A DNA stretch of 64,000 nucleotides from Microvirga makkahensis (GTDB lineage Bacteria > Pseudomonadota > Alphaproteobacteria > Rhizobiales > Beijerinckiaceae): NCBI RefSeq assembly GCF_009830105.1, contig NZ_WURB01000011.1:62001-126000 (forward strand), written 5' to 3'. This document shows, piece by piece, positions 8,312 through 17,172 of this stretch. The notes below the pieces were generated by a model that was not told the DNA's origin, did not search any database, and worked only from the letters and a program-made list of their open reading frames with translations. Every line of letters starts with the position of its first letter. Position 1 is the first letter of the stretch. The translations under genes and the position numbers were made by a program.

Positions 8312-9031
8312 CACTCCGGTGCAGACGAAATCCCGATTTAACCCGCAGTTTCAGGGCCGAACCGAGACATTCTCAGGGCGCCCAGGCTTAGGTGTTTGAA
8401 GGCTGCAGATGCCAAGGCGCTCTGTGGATCCGCGGAACGTACACAGCCCGGCGAGCGATAAGGTGATCCTTCACTCTTGAGCAGTCCATGACAAATAACC
8501 GACGATGGAAGGCCATCCGGCCTGGTGCCTGCTGCCGTCCATTGTTGCAGCATGTCATTCCATCGACTGGAATTTCGGCCAAACCGCGAGCGTGCTCACA
8601 CCAAGACACATTCCTCAGCCAGTCACCAGCCATTTGAGTTAAATTGATCTCGCTATATCGGAGCCAGTTCCCCCCACTGAGGTTGATCGCTAAAGTGTTT
8701 CTGATTGCGCGGGGCCAACTCCTTCTTTGGCCCGCCACGCTCTAAAATGGCGAACCGGATCCGCTTCGCCGAAATGATTTAGCGATAAGAGCGTGGCACT
8801 TCAGAACTGAAGCAGGAGCATGGTTCAGCAACAGTGCCTTACGCGCACCCGGATTGTAGTTTGAGCCAAGATATACTGGAGAATCGGCCGAAAATTATCA
8901 TAACGAGCCAGGGGGACTTCTACTCCTCAGCTGATCTTGTCCCTCACCTGTGAAACAGGAATGATATTGTCCTTCTGACCAGAATATGAAGCGCATCATG
9001 GCACGAGAAAAAGCTGAGCAGAGAGAGCTAC
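8312..9031. other. 720-nt gap without a convincing gene
   Basis: Only short frames without recognisable protein sequence are present here, on both strands; the longest (116 codons, minus strand) resembles no family I know. The stretch contains one perfect 10-bp inverted repeat pair (8734-8797, listed separately) and, near its right end, a GAGAGAG stretch that is probably the ribosome binding site of the sugar dehydrogenase gene. It may be the junction between two separately acquired polysaccharide segments. Confidence 0.5.
8734..8797. repeat. Palindromic intergenic element
   Basis: GCCACGCTCT at 8734-8743 is perfectly inverted as AGAGCGTGGC at 8788-8797. Inside is a second pairing, GGCGAA with TTCGCC, around GGATCC. 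It looks like one of the short mobile palindromes found between genes in Hyphomicrobiales. Confidence 0.55.
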
Positions 9032-10393
9032 ATGAAGGGTGATCAAACCTCTGGAACTGTGTACCCGGCCACCGTTGCGGACCTTCATGCCCGCTTCGAA
9101 GCCCGGCAGGCGACCATCGGCATCATCGGCATGGGCTATGTGGGCCTTCCCCTTGCACTCACGGCAGCCAAGGCGGGCTTCAGCGTTCTGGGCTTCGACA
9201 TCAACAGCTCGTACGTGGAGCGGCTGAATCGGGGAGAAAGCTACATCAAGCATGTCCCTTCGAAGCTTGTGGCCGAGGCGGTGGCGGACAACCGGCTTTC
9301 AGCCACGGCCGATTTCAACCGCCTGCCCGAAGCCGATGCCATCCTCATCTGCGTGCCGACCCCGCTTACGAAGCATCGCGAGCCCGACTTATCCTATGTC
9401 GAGAAAACAACCCGCACCATTGCCGAGCGGCTTCGCAAGGGGCAGCTGATCGTTCTCGAGTCCACTACCTATCCTGGCACCACTGACGAGGTGCTCAAGC
9501 CCATTCTGGAAACCACCGGCCTGAAGAGCGGCAAGGACTTCTTCCTGGCTTACTCGCCTGAACGGGAAGATCCCGGCAATCCCGATTTCGGCACCTCCAC
9601 GATCCCGAAGGTGGTCGGCGGCGACGGGCCCGATGCGCTGATCCTGGCGGATGCGCTCTACAGTCAACTTGTAGTGCAGACGGTACAGGTCTCTTCGGCA
9701 GCGACCGCCGAAGCGGTAAAGCTCACGGAGAACATTTTTCGAGCCGTCAACATCGCCCTCGTGAACGAGCTGAAGGTAGTCTACGCCGCCATGGGCATCG
9801 ATGTGTGGGAGGTGATCGAGGCCGCCAAGACCAAGCCCTTCGGCTTCATGCCCTTCTATCCAGGGCCGGGCTTGGGCGGGCACTGCATCCCCATCGATCC
9901 ATTTTATCTCACCTGGAAGGCGCGGGAATACGACATCACCACCCGCTTTATCGAGCTGGCGGGGCAGGTGAACACCCATATGCCCTATTACGTGGTGGAG
10001 CGTCTGGCGGAGGCCGTGGATCGCAGCGGCAGGCCCTTCAGCGGATCCCGCATTCTCGTGCTAGGAGCGGCCTACAAGAAGAACGTCGACGACATGCGGG
10101 AAAGCCCGTCCCTGAAGCTCATCGAGTTGATCGAAGCTCGAGGCGCGAGCGTGGATTATCATGATCCCCACATCCCGGAGCTGCCGCCGACGAGAAAGCA
10201 CAGGTCGCTTGCGGGCCGCCGTTCCGTTCCGCTCATGGTCGAAACGGTGGCATCCTATGATGCCGTCCTGATCGCCACGGACCACGACAATGTAGATTAC
10301 GGCCTTGTCGCGGAGCATGCGCGACTGGTGGTTGATACCCGTAACAGTCTTGGGAAAGCAGGGCTTGCGAATGAACGGACGGTCAAAGCCTGA
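9032..10393 (+). CDS. Nucleotide-sugar 6-dehydrogenase (UDP-HexNAc/UDP-glucose type)
   Basis: A 453-aa UDP-glucose/GDP-mannose dehydrogenase family enzyme that oxidises C6 of a UDP-sugar to the uronic acid in two NAD-dependent steps. The N-terminal NAD domain has IIGMGYVGLPLAL, then the central dimer domain, with catalytic Cys285 in GGHCIPIDP, and the C-terminal UDP-binding domain with GAAYKKNVDDMRESPS. The overall pattern is closer to the WbpA/VipA (UDP-GlcNAc) branch than to short UDP-glucose dehydrogenases, but this is a judgement by eye. It probably supplies a uronic acid for surface polysaccharide. It is transcribed alone; the next gene is convergent. Confidence 0.88.
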   Translation: MKGDQTSGTVYPATVADLHARFEARQATIGIIGMGYVGLPLALTAAKAGFSVLGFDINSSYVERLNRGESYIKHVPSKLVAEAVADNRLSATADFNRLPEADAILICVPTPLTKHREPDLSYVEKTTRTIAERLRKGQLIVLESTTYPGTTDEVLKPILETTGLKSGKDFFLAYSPEREDPGNPDFGTSTIPKVVGGDGPDALILADALYSQLVVQTVQVSSAATAEAVKLTENIFRAVNIALVNELKVVYAAMGIDVWEVIEAAKTKPFGFMPFYPGPGLGGHCIPIDPFYLTWKAREYDITTRFIELAGQVNTHMPYYVVERLAEAVDRSGRPFSGSRILVLGAAYKKNVDDMRESPSLKLIELIEARGASVDYHDPHIPELPPTRKHRSLAGRRSVPLMVETVASYDAVLIATDHDNVDYGLVAEHARLVVDTRNSLGKAGLANERTVKA

Positions 10394-10557
10394 GCAGATC
10401 CTCCTCATGGCTCTGAGTACAATATCGCTCATGCGAGGCAAGTACAGCGATTATTGTGCTGAATTCGATCTTCAGCATCGCTACATCTGAAGGCAACATC
10501 ATGCTTTTACGGGCATCCTGAATTCACCGGTTACCGGAAGTGATGGCAGCGGTGCAA

Positions 10558-11436
10558 TCATGCCCTTCGACTTCCTTTGGCAAGAGCTAACAGGTACTGC
10601 CCATAACTGCTCTTTGAAAACTTGGTACCGAGCTCGGCGAGATGTTCACGACTGATCCAGCCAGTGGTGAAGGCAATCTCTTCCGGGCACGCAATTTTGA
10701 AGCCCTGTCGCTTTTCCAGGGCCCGGACAAATTCCGAGGCCTCAAGAAGGCTATCCGTGGTTCCTGTGTCCAACCAGGCATAGCCGCGCCCCATCAACTC
10801 GACCTGGAGCTGACCCATTTCGAGATAAGTGCGATTTATGTCGGTGATCTCGAGTTCACCTCGCGCGGAAGGCTTGAGCTTGGCCGCGATGTCGACCACC
10901 TGATGGTCGTAGAAGTAGAGCCCGGTTACGGCCCAGTTGGAGCGCGGGACCTTGGGCTTTTCTTCGATGGAGATAGCCCGGCCATGAGCGTCGAACTCAA
11001 CAACGCCGTATCGTTCGGGATCCGTTACGTGGTAGGCGAAAACTGATGCCCCGGAACTGCGACCGGCCGCCGAACGCAGTAACTCGGTCAGGCCGTGACC
11101 GTAATAAACATTGTCCCCGAGAATCAGGACGGATGGTTCTCCGCCGACGAATTCCGCTCCAATGACATAAGCCTGCGCCAGCCCTTCCGGCTTGGGCTGC
11201 TCGGCATAGGACAGGCGAATGCCCCATTGCTCGCCTGAGCCGAGGAGATGACGGAAGAGCGGCAAGTCGTCCGGAGTCGAGATGACGAGAATGTCCCGTA
11301 CCCCGGCCAACATGAGCGTGGTGAGGGGATAGTAAATCATTGGCTTGTCATAGATTGGAAGCAGCTGCTTCGACACGACGTGAGTCATCGGGTACAGGCG
11401 TGTGCCGCTTCCACCGGCCAGGATGATGCCCTTCAC
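10558..11436 (-). CDS. rmlA: Glucose-1-phosphate thymidylyltransferase
   Basis: A 292-aa enzyme that makes dTDP-glucose from glucose 1-phosphate and dTTP. The N-terminus [17 protein letters not shown] and the blocks [29 protein letters not shown] and GYAWLDTGT are all classical RmlA signatures. It starts with GTG preceded by GAAGGG. It is the last gene of the minus-strand order rmlB-rmlC-rmlA, with 132 nt after rmlC; rmlD is not found in that gap or elsewhere in the window. Confidence 0.94.
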   Translation of the reverse strand: MKGIILAGGSGTRLYPMTHVVSKQLLPIYDKPMIYYPLTTLMLAGVRDILVISTPDDLPLFRHLLGSGEQWGIRLSYAEQPKPEGLAQAYVIGAEFVGGEPSVLILGDNVYYGHGLTELLRSAAGRSSGASVFAYHVTDPERYGVVEFDAHGRAISIEEKPKVPRSNWAVTGLYFYDHQVVDIAAKLKPSARGELEITDINRTYLEMGQLQVELMGRGYAWLDTGTTDSLLEASEFVRALEKRQGFKIACPEEIAFTTGWISREHLAELGTKFSKSSYGQYLLALAKGSRRA

Positions 11437-11568
11437 GATGATACCCTTCCGTCGTCGGTCTGAGCGACGACAGCGGAAGCGATCCGGTTTGGACCTAGAG
11501 AATGCGGTATCTGTGAGTTGATCCCCTGCATTTCCCCTATCCTGTCAGTCCGAGACATGCACCACTCC

Positions 11569-12156
11569 TCAGTCGAAGCAGACGGTGAGTTCTTCAAGCC
11601 GCGGCTGTTTTCGATCCTTGTCCGACAGGATCGCCTGAGCGGACCGCACGGGCCACTCGATGCCGAGGGCGGGGTCGTCAAAGGCAATGCCATGATTGTG
11701 GGGTGCTGAGTAATAGGCGGTGGCCTTGTATTGAACCTCCGTGTCCGCTTCAAGAGTGCAAAAGCCATGGGCGAACCCGACCGGGATCAGGAGTTGACGC
11801 CCGTTTTCGGAGGAAAGCTCCACCGCCACGTGCTGCCCGTAGGAAGGAGAGGATCGCCGGATATCCACGGCTACATCCATGATCCGTCCCCGTGTCACCC
11901 TCACGAGCTTGGCTTGCGCAAAAGGATGGCTCTGGAAATGCAGACCCCGTACGGTACCGGCGGCTGTCGACAGGGAGAGATTGTCCTGCACGAATTCCTC
12001 AGTGATTCCTGCCTCGAAAAAGCACCGCCGGCTGTAGACTTCGGAAAAGAAGCCGCGGTGGTCGACGAAACGCTTCGGCGTCACGATCTTCACGTCCGGT
12101 ATGGCGGTTGGTTGAACATCCAGCATGAGCATTTCCAGTATTTCACCAACCTTCAC
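11569..12156 (-). CDS. rmlC: dTDP-4-dehydrorhamnose 3,5-epimerase
   Basis: A 195-aa cupin epimerase acting on dTDP-4-keto-6-deoxyglucose. Motifs are DHRGFFSEVY, VRGLHFQ (catalytic His), PVGFAHGFCTL and YSAPHNHGIAFDDP. It is about 10 aa longer at the N-terminus than most RmlC; a GTG at 12156 has a GGGAG 8 nt upstream and is preferred, although internal ATGs 8 and 10 codons later are possible. It lies 27 nt after rmlB. Confidence 0.92.
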   Translation of the reverse strand: MKVGEILEMLMLDVQPTAIPDVKIVTPKRFVDHRGFFSEVYSRRCFFEAGITEEFVQDNLSLSTAAGTVRGLHFQSHPFAQAKLVRVTRGRIMDVAVDIRRSSPSYGQHVAVELSSENGRQLLIPVGFAHGFCTLEADTEVQYKATAYYSAPHNHGIAFDDPALGIEWPVRSAQAILSDKDRKQPRLEELTVCFD

Positions 12157-12183
12157 AGGGACAACTCCCGCATTCCTGCGGCT

Positions 12184-13245
12184 TCAGACAATGCCGCCGA
12201 GACGCTCGCTCTGGTAAACACCCGAGCGGACTCGTTCCCACCATGTCCGGTTGCGGAGATACCATTCCACCGTTTTGCGCACGCCCGTCTCGAAGGTCTC
12301 GGCAGGACGCCAGCCTAAATCCCGCTCGATCTTCGTGGCATCGATCGCATAACGCAGATCATGCCCTGGACGATCGGCGACGAAGGTAATCAGTTCTTCC
12401 CGGGAGCCGATCCGAGCATCGGGAGCCATCTCGTCCACCAGTCTGCAGATGGCCTTCACCACATCGATGTTCTTACGCTCGTTCCGGCCACCGATGTTGT
12501 AGCTCTCCCCGATCCTGCCTTTTTCGGCGACGAGGATGAGCGCCTCCGCGTGATCGTCCACATAGAGCCAGTCGCGCACGTTCTCGCCCCTGCCATAAAC
12601 CGGCAGCGGTCTGCCCTCCAAGGCGTTCAGGATCATCAGCGGGATCAGTTTCTCGGGGAAATGGTAGGGTCCGTAGTTGTTCGAACAATTCGTCACGATA
12701 ACGGGCAGCCCGTATGTATGGTGCCAAGCCCGAACAAAGTGATCGGAGGCTGCCTTGGAGGCTGAATAAGGGGAATTCGGCTGGTAAGGATATCGCTCGT
12801 GGAAGAAGCCTTCCTCTCCCAGCGAGCCGAAGACCTCGTCGGTGGAAACGTGATGGAAACGGAAGCCGTCGCGCCGCTGTCCGCTCAAGCCCTGCCAATA
12901 GCGCAGCGCCTCCTGCAGCAGCACGAAGGTGCCGACGACGTTGGTCTGCACGAACTCTCCCGGACTATCGATAGAGCGATCCACATGGCTTTCTGCCGCC
13001 AGATGCATGATCACGTCCGGCTGAAAACGCGCGATGATCTCCTGGATCCGGGCCGCATCTGCGATGTCCGCCCGCGCAAAGGCGTAGCGGCGCTCGCCGG
13101 AAACGGGAGCCAGGGAATCCAGATTGCCCGCGTAGGTCAGCTTGTCCACCACCAGTACCTGGTGAGGCGTCGCGCCGATCAGGCGGCGAACGACCGCCGA
13201 ACCTATGAATCCGGCCCCACCCGTCACCAGGAAGCGTTTTGTCAT
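12184..13245 (-). CDS. rmlB: dTDP-glucose 4,6-dehydratase
   Basis: A 353-aa extended SDR. The NAD motif VTGGAGFIG is at residues 7-15, [13 protein letters not shown] follows, then [13 protein letters not shown] with the catalytic Thr-Asp-Glu and [11 protein letters not shown] with the YxxxK dyad, and [15 protein letters not shown]. It removes water to give dTDP-4-keto-6-deoxyglucose. It is the first gene of the rmlBCA unit. Confidence 0.95.
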   Translation of the reverse strand: MTKRFLVTGGAGFIGSAVVRRLIGATPHQVLVVDKLTYAGNLDSLAPVSGERRYAFARADIADAARIQEIIARFQPDVIMHLAAESHVDRSIDSPGEFVQTNVVGTFVLLQEALRYWQGLSGQRRDGFRFHHVSTDEVFGSLGEEGFFHERYPYQPNSPYSASKAASDHFVRAWHHTYGLPVIVTNCSNNYGPYHFPEKLIPLMILNALEGRPLPVYGRGENVRDWLYVDDHAEALILVAEKGRIGESYNIGGRNERKNIDVVKAICRLVDEMAPDARIGSREELITFVADRPGHDLRYAIDATKIERDLGWRPAETFETGVRKTVEWYLRNRTWWERVRSGVYQSERLGGIV

Positions 13246-13744
13246 TTCGACAAACCTTCTGCCGACCGCTGTGAGAGCTTCGGAGCCAAAGCGGAGAATC
13301 GCGCCTCCCGAAGATTGCAGCAGTCAAGGATCACCCTTGACCCAAACATCATCGCCAAGGCTTCCCGTACGGATGTCGTGACCAAATTCAAACCAGCACC
13401 ATGACATTCACCAGACAGCAATCTTACGATCCGCACGATCATCGATGATAACGACTATTATCCGCTGAGACAGAGACTTTGCGAAAACTTCCACACGACT
13501 CGCGAAACAGTTCAAGGTTCTGTCTCCCAGCGGGCGAAGTTCGCGCTCCCCAGCCAAGGCTCCGCCACGCCGAACCCTTTTATCCCAAACCAGCACGTCA
13601 TATCAATGTCGTATCATTACATAGCTTGGTGGCCATTCGGCCTCCATTGCTCCTGAGGCCCCTTCGCTCAAACGGCGACAGAGGTGCTCGATGCGAAGGC
13701 CCCTGCCCTCGAACAATGGCAGGCTCTCCTCTTCGGAAGATCAA
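13246..13744. other. 499-nt gap upstream of rmlB
   Basis: No frame here encodes a recognisable protein. The stretch lies between the start of rmlB and the stop of the phosphohexomutase gene, both on the minus strand. It contains a comparatively AT-rich part (13590-13630) that could hold the rmlB promoter, but I cannot name boxes. It may also contain decayed sequence. Confidence 0.45.
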
Positions 13745-15220
13745 TCAGCCTTTGATCTGCAGTGCAGCGAGAGAAAGGCCCCAGTCGAGCAGACTCTCTG
13801 CCCGGGCTGGGCTTGCGGCCTCCACATACACTCGCAATTCCGGCGCATTCCCCGATGCACGGAAGTGAACGATTTCACTGTTGCTTGCGGTGACTCGCAG
13901 CCCGTCACGAGCATCGAGACCGGCGACGCCGCCGAGAGGAGAGAACAGATCGCTGCGGAAAGCGACGTCCTGCTGGAGCCGAGAGAGAAAAGATCCAGTT
14001 CTCTCGCTTGCGACATTTTTCAAGCGGTTGCTCGCGGCAGCCTTGAAGGAGAAATCAGCCGCGATCTCTGCGAGGGGCTGCGAACGTGCGGCAACTTCGT
14101 TTAGGGTACAGAGAATGGGCAGCATGGCATCCCGCGTGGGGAGCGCCGCGAGGCGGCGTCCCTGCCGCTCAACGTCCGAGCCTAGCAAGACGCCGCCATT
14201 GGCTTCGAAGCCGACGACGACCTGGGCTCCGGCTTGCACCGCCTCAGCCATTCCTTCGATGACATAGGGTGATCCAACCTTCGTGCGGATGACGGACTTG
14301 AACCCTCCGGACGCCTCCAAAGCCGAATTGGAGGTGACCGGCGTCACGATGGCATCGGCGCCGAGGCCGCGCGCGGTAATGGCGCCGACGAGGTCGCCCC
14401 GCAGGAACCTGCCTGATCCGTCGGCGATCAAAGGACGATCAGCATCGCCGTCGGTCGAGACGATTGCATCGAGAATGCCCTCGCTGGCCCATTGGCGCGC
14501 CAGTGCCTCATCCTCCGGCCGCAACGCCTCGGTATCGACGGGAATGAAGTTCTCTGCGCGTCCCAGTGGAATGGCACGGGCACCAAGCGCTTCGAGAACT
14601 TCAACCAGAAGATCGCGGGCCACAGAGGAATGCTGATAGACGCCGATCGTCAGCCCGGAGAGCGCCTCGGCTCCAAAGAAATCTACGTAGCGCGCTTTGT
14701 AAGCGGTGCGCAGGTCTATGTCCGGAGCAGTGGAACGCCCCTCCTGGATGGCGCCGGGCACAGCCTGAATGTTCAGCTTGGTGTGATGGGCGAGAATACG
14801 GGCCTCGTCCTTTTTGTCGATCTCTCCCTCGGCCCGGTAGAATTTCAACCCATTGCGATCCTCAGGAATATGGCTCCCCGTCACCATGATCGCCGGGAGG
14901 CCGCGCTGCGAACCATGGAAGGCCAATGCCGGAGTCGGCAGCGCACCGCAATCCACGGGGACCAGCCCGGCATCCTCTAACGCAGCGCGGCACAATTGCG
15001 CGATGCTGGGGCTGCTGCCACGCAGATCCTGCCCGACCAGCACCATCCCGTTCCCCCGGGCCGTGGCACCGTCTTCCTTGAGCATCTCGGCGAAAGCGCA
15101 CGAATAGGCATAGGCCGGAACGCCGTTTAGCTCCGTGACGAGCCCTCGCAGCCCGCTGGTCCCGAACTTCAGGGAACTTGCTCCGATTCCTGCCGCTTGG
15201 TTTTCATCTGTCTGGATCAT
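13745..15220 (-). CDS. Alpha-D-phosphohexomutase (phosphomannomutase/phosphoglucomutase)
   Basis: A 491-aa four-domain phosphohexomutase that interconverts hexose 6- and 1-phosphates. The phosphoserine loop is TGSHIPEDRNG (114-124), the Mg loop DGDADRP, the sugar loop GFEANGG and the phosphate-binding C-terminal loop RASGNAPELRVY. The serine loop reads TGSHIP rather than the common TASHNP. It can supply mannose 1-phosphate or glucose 1-phosphate, and glucose 1-phosphate is the substrate of the neighbouring RmlA. Its 5' end faces the tRNA-Gln gene across about 235 nt. Confidence 0.87.
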   Translation of the reverse strand: MIQTDENQAAGIGASSLKFGTSGLRGLVTELNGVPAYAYSCAFAEMLKEDGATARGNGMVLVGQDLRGSSPSIAQLCRAALEDAGLVPVDCGALPTPALAFHGSQRGLPAIMVTGSHIPEDRNGLKFYRAEGEIDKKDEARILAHHTKLNIQAVPGAIQEGRSTAPDIDLRTAYKARYVDFFGAEALSGLTIGVYQHSSVARDLLVEVLEALGARAIPLGRAENFIPVDTEALRPEDEALARQWASEGILDAIVSTDGDADRPLIADGSGRFLRGDLVGAITARGLGADAIVTPVTSNSALEASGGFKSVIRTKVGSPYVIEGMAEAVQAGAQVVVGFEANGGVLLGSDVERQGRRLAALPTRDAMLPILCTLNEVAARSQPLAEIAADFSFKAAASNRLKNVASERTGSFLSRLQQDVAFRSDLFSPLGGVAGLDARDGLRVTASNSEIVHFRASGNAPELRVYVEAASPARAESLLDWGLSLAALQIKG

Positions 15221-15455
15221 CAGCAGATTAATAGGGCCGCAGGCTCGGTGACGTCCAGGGACGAACCAGGATCCTTCGGGGTACCTCCGGCAGGCCGCAT
15301 TGCTCTATCAGATGGCCCTTCCGATCATGCCGGGATCAAGGAACTAGCCACAAGCCTCCGCGGTCTCACCCACAACGTAGCTTTCGCACGCCCCGGCGGA
15401 TGTGTCGGCTCTTGTCGAAGCAATCGGCGAAATTTCAGGAACTGAGACAGAAAGA

Positions 15456-15530
15456 TGGCTGGGGCGCCAGGATTCGAACCTGGGAATGGCGGTACCAAAA
15501 ACCGCTGCCTTACCGCTTGGCTACGCCCCA
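15456..15530 (-). tRNA. tRNA-Gln(UUG)
   Basis: Read on the minus strand, the 75-nt gene starts TGGGGCG and ends with the pairing CGCCCCA, discriminator G and an encoded CCA. The anticodon stem GCGGT/ACCGC encloses the loop TTTTGGT with anticodon TTG. The T arm has GGTTCGAATCC. Confidence 0.96.
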
Positions 15531-15686
15531 ATGGTGGGCGTGTACATAATCGGCGGAGCCGTTCCTGGCAACCCGGTTTTGCGAAGGTCTCAAATTGAAA
15601 AGATATCGCCCGAAACGCGCAAATCCCCTCTTGCGGCCCCCGCCCCTCGTCGCTATAAGTCCGGCCTCCCGATGAAAAATCGGTGT

Positions 15687-15763
15687 CGGAGTGTAGCGCA
15701 GTCTGGTAGCGCACCTCGTTCGGGACGAGGGGGTCGTAGGTTCGAATCCTATCACTCCGACCA
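15687..15763 (+). tRNA. tRNA-Pro(CGG)
   Basis: A 77-nt gene with acceptor arm CGGAGTG/CACTCCG, discriminator A and an encoded CCA. The anticodon stem CCTCG/CGAGG encloses TTCGGGA with anticodon CGG. It is divergent from tRNA-Gln. Confidence 0.96.
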
Positions 15764-15793
15764 TTCTTTCTCTAGACAGTGACCGAGATCGCC

Positions 15794-15809
15794 GAGCCCG
15801 TTCGGGCTC
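15794..15809. terminator. Hairpin after tRNA-Pro
   Basis: GAGCCC and GGGCTC pair around GTTC in the 71-nt space between tRNA-Pro and the convergent hypothetical gene. There is no strong T-run. Confidence 0.4.
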
Positions 15810-15834
15810 AGCCACCCCGGGGCGGGTCGACCGC

Positions 15835-16158
15835 CTAGTGCGTCGAGAAGCGGCCGTTCTCGTCATAGGTCTCGTAATGAAGGGTCTGAGCCGGAATCGC
15901 CTCCAGCTGACGCGAGGCTTTTGGCCAGTCCTGGACGGTTTCCTGGGCCTGCGGCATGTAGCGGGGGCGGAACCGCAGATCGACCAGGGAGCGCAATTCC
16001 GGAGCCGCCAGGTCGAGCACATTGGCATCGCGCCAGCGGCGGTGCAGTTTGGGGCGGCCCATCATGCGGCCCCAGAAGCCCTGCACCTCCTCCTCCACCT
16101 GCAGGATGATGCGACCCGTAAAGGTCTTGCGAAGATTAAAACGTCCCGTCAGAGCCAT
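15835..16158 (-). CDS. Conserved hypothetical protein, 107 aa
   Basis: A small protein without a family I can name. It has a basic N-terminal half (FNLRKTFTGRIILQVEEEVQGFWGRMMGRPKLHRRWRD) rich in Trp and Arg and an acidic/polar C-terminus ending HYETYDENGRFSTH; there are no membrane segments or signal. GGGAG is 6 nt before the ATG, supporting translation. Its position beside a tRNA pair and the core-like region suggests a chromosomal housekeeping-type hypothetical. No function is claimed. Confidence 0.75.
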   Translation of the reverse strand: MALTGRFNLRKTFTGRIILQVEEEVQGFWGRMMGRPKLHRRWRDANVLDLAAPELRSLVDLRFRPRYMPQAQETVQDWPKASRQLEAIPAQTLHYETYDENGRFSTH

Positions 16159-16724
16159 TCAACTCTCCCAACTCGACCGCATTCTGCAAATACAGCGCTT
16201 CAAAGCCGAGGTTGCCTCAACGGGCGAGTAAAACCTCGGCCGTAACGTCTATCGAACCTTGCCGTTGCAAGGCCAATGCAGGGGCGGCTTTCAGGTTCCG
16301 GCCCGTTCGCCGGAACCAGGCGCAGCCAGGTTGGAAGGTGATGTTCCGCACAATGGACCTCAAGCCTTTTGGAGCCCTGCGGCACGATGATCTGCGCGAA
16401 AAACGAACAAGGAAAGGAGGAACTCAGGTTCCCGGAAGAAACGCGCCTCCTTCTCAGGGACGCGGACGCGGCGTGAGATCGATCGTGACGAGTTGACCGG
16501 TTTGAGGATCGAGGATGGTCATGGCAGCCTCCAGTGCTGTTGGCATGAGGAAAACGCCGAGCATGAGGGAACGATCAAAGTGTCCTTCGAACGTGGTAAG
16601 CAATTCGTTACCGCAGCGTGCGCCCTCGCACCTGGAAACGGAGAAGCGTGACCTTTAAAGCCGGGGATCGCAAACGGCGCGCATTCAGTCGGCGCCGCAA
16701 TCCCATCTACCGGAGACACAACCG
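16159..16724. other. 566-nt gap containing one candidate micro-gene
   Basis: No ordinary gene is seen between the 107-aa hypothetical and the DoxX gene. The stretch holds the 22-codon candidate at 16454-16522 and, close to DoxX, a GGAGACA ribosome binding site. The remainder shows no recognisable repeat or RNA. Confidence 0.45.
16454..16522 (-). CDS. Candidate 22-aa micro-protein
   Basis: An ATG at 16520-16522 is preceded by GGAGG with 5-nt spacing, an ideal ribosome binding site, and the frame runs 22 codons to TGA. The peptide starts MTILDPQTGQLVTIDL and ends in alternating Pro and Arg. It is far below usual ORF cutoffs. The strong initiation signal in an otherwise empty gap is the main evidence; no family or function is known to me. 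Confidence 0.42.
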   Translation of the reverse strand: MTILDPQTGQLVTIDLTPRPRP

Positions 16725-17120
16725 ATGCATACAAGCACGCTTGAGGCCGTTTGGTCGCCCCGCCTTCTCAGCGTTCTGCGAATCGTGGCCGCGCTGATCT
16801 TCATGGCGCACGGCACCCAGAAAATCCTGGGCTTTCCCGCTGGCTCCTCGCCTGCCATGTTCAGCCTCTCGTGGATCGCGGGCGTCCTCGAACTCTTCGG
16901 GGGAGCCCTTCTGGTTCTGGGCGTCTTCGTCCGCCCCGTCGCCTTCGTTCTCTCTGGGCTGATGGCCTGCGCCTACTGGATCGCCCATGCGCCCAAGAGC
17001 TTCTTCCCCGTGCTGAACGGCGGCGATGCGGCGATTCTCTACTGCTTTGTGTTCCTCTACTTCGTAGCTGCCGGGGGCGGAGTCTGGAGCCTGGACAATC
17101 TCCTGCGCAAGAACCGCTGA
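16725..17120 (+). CDS. DoxX family membrane protein
   Basis: A 131-aa inner-membrane protein with four hydrophobic segments (about residues 15-33, 47-67, 72-90 and 103-122) in the DoxX/YphA pattern. RIVAALIFMAHGTQKILGFP near the start and the central block LELFGGALLVLGVFVRP are typical. Family members are linked to quinone-related or redox membrane processes, but the precise role is unknown. GGAGACA lies upstream of the ATG. A strong hairpin with a short T-rich tail follows. Confidence 0.86.
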   Translation: MHTSTLEAVWSPRLLSVLRIVAALIFMAHGTQKILGFPAGSSPAMFSLSWIAGVLELFGGALLVLGVFVRPVAFVLSGLMACAYWIAHAPKSFFPVLNGGDAAILYCFVFLYFVAAGGGVWSLDNLLRKNR

Positions 17121-17140
17121 GTAACACCTCGGCGAGCGGA

Positions 17141-17172
17141 GGCGGAAGGCCGATACGGCCTTCCGCCTGTTT
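17141..17172 (+). terminator. Rho-independent-type terminator after doxX
   Basis: GGCGGAAGGCC and GGCCTTCCGCC form a perfect 11-bp stem around GATAC, followed by TGTTT. It lies 20 nt after the DoxX stop and overlaps the end of the convergent gene's 3' flank. Confidence 0.8.

Noticed and set aside
8388..8738. 116-codon minus-strand frame as a transposase remnant
   Set aside because: No DDE or other transposase motif and no terminal repeats of an insertion sequence could be recognised.
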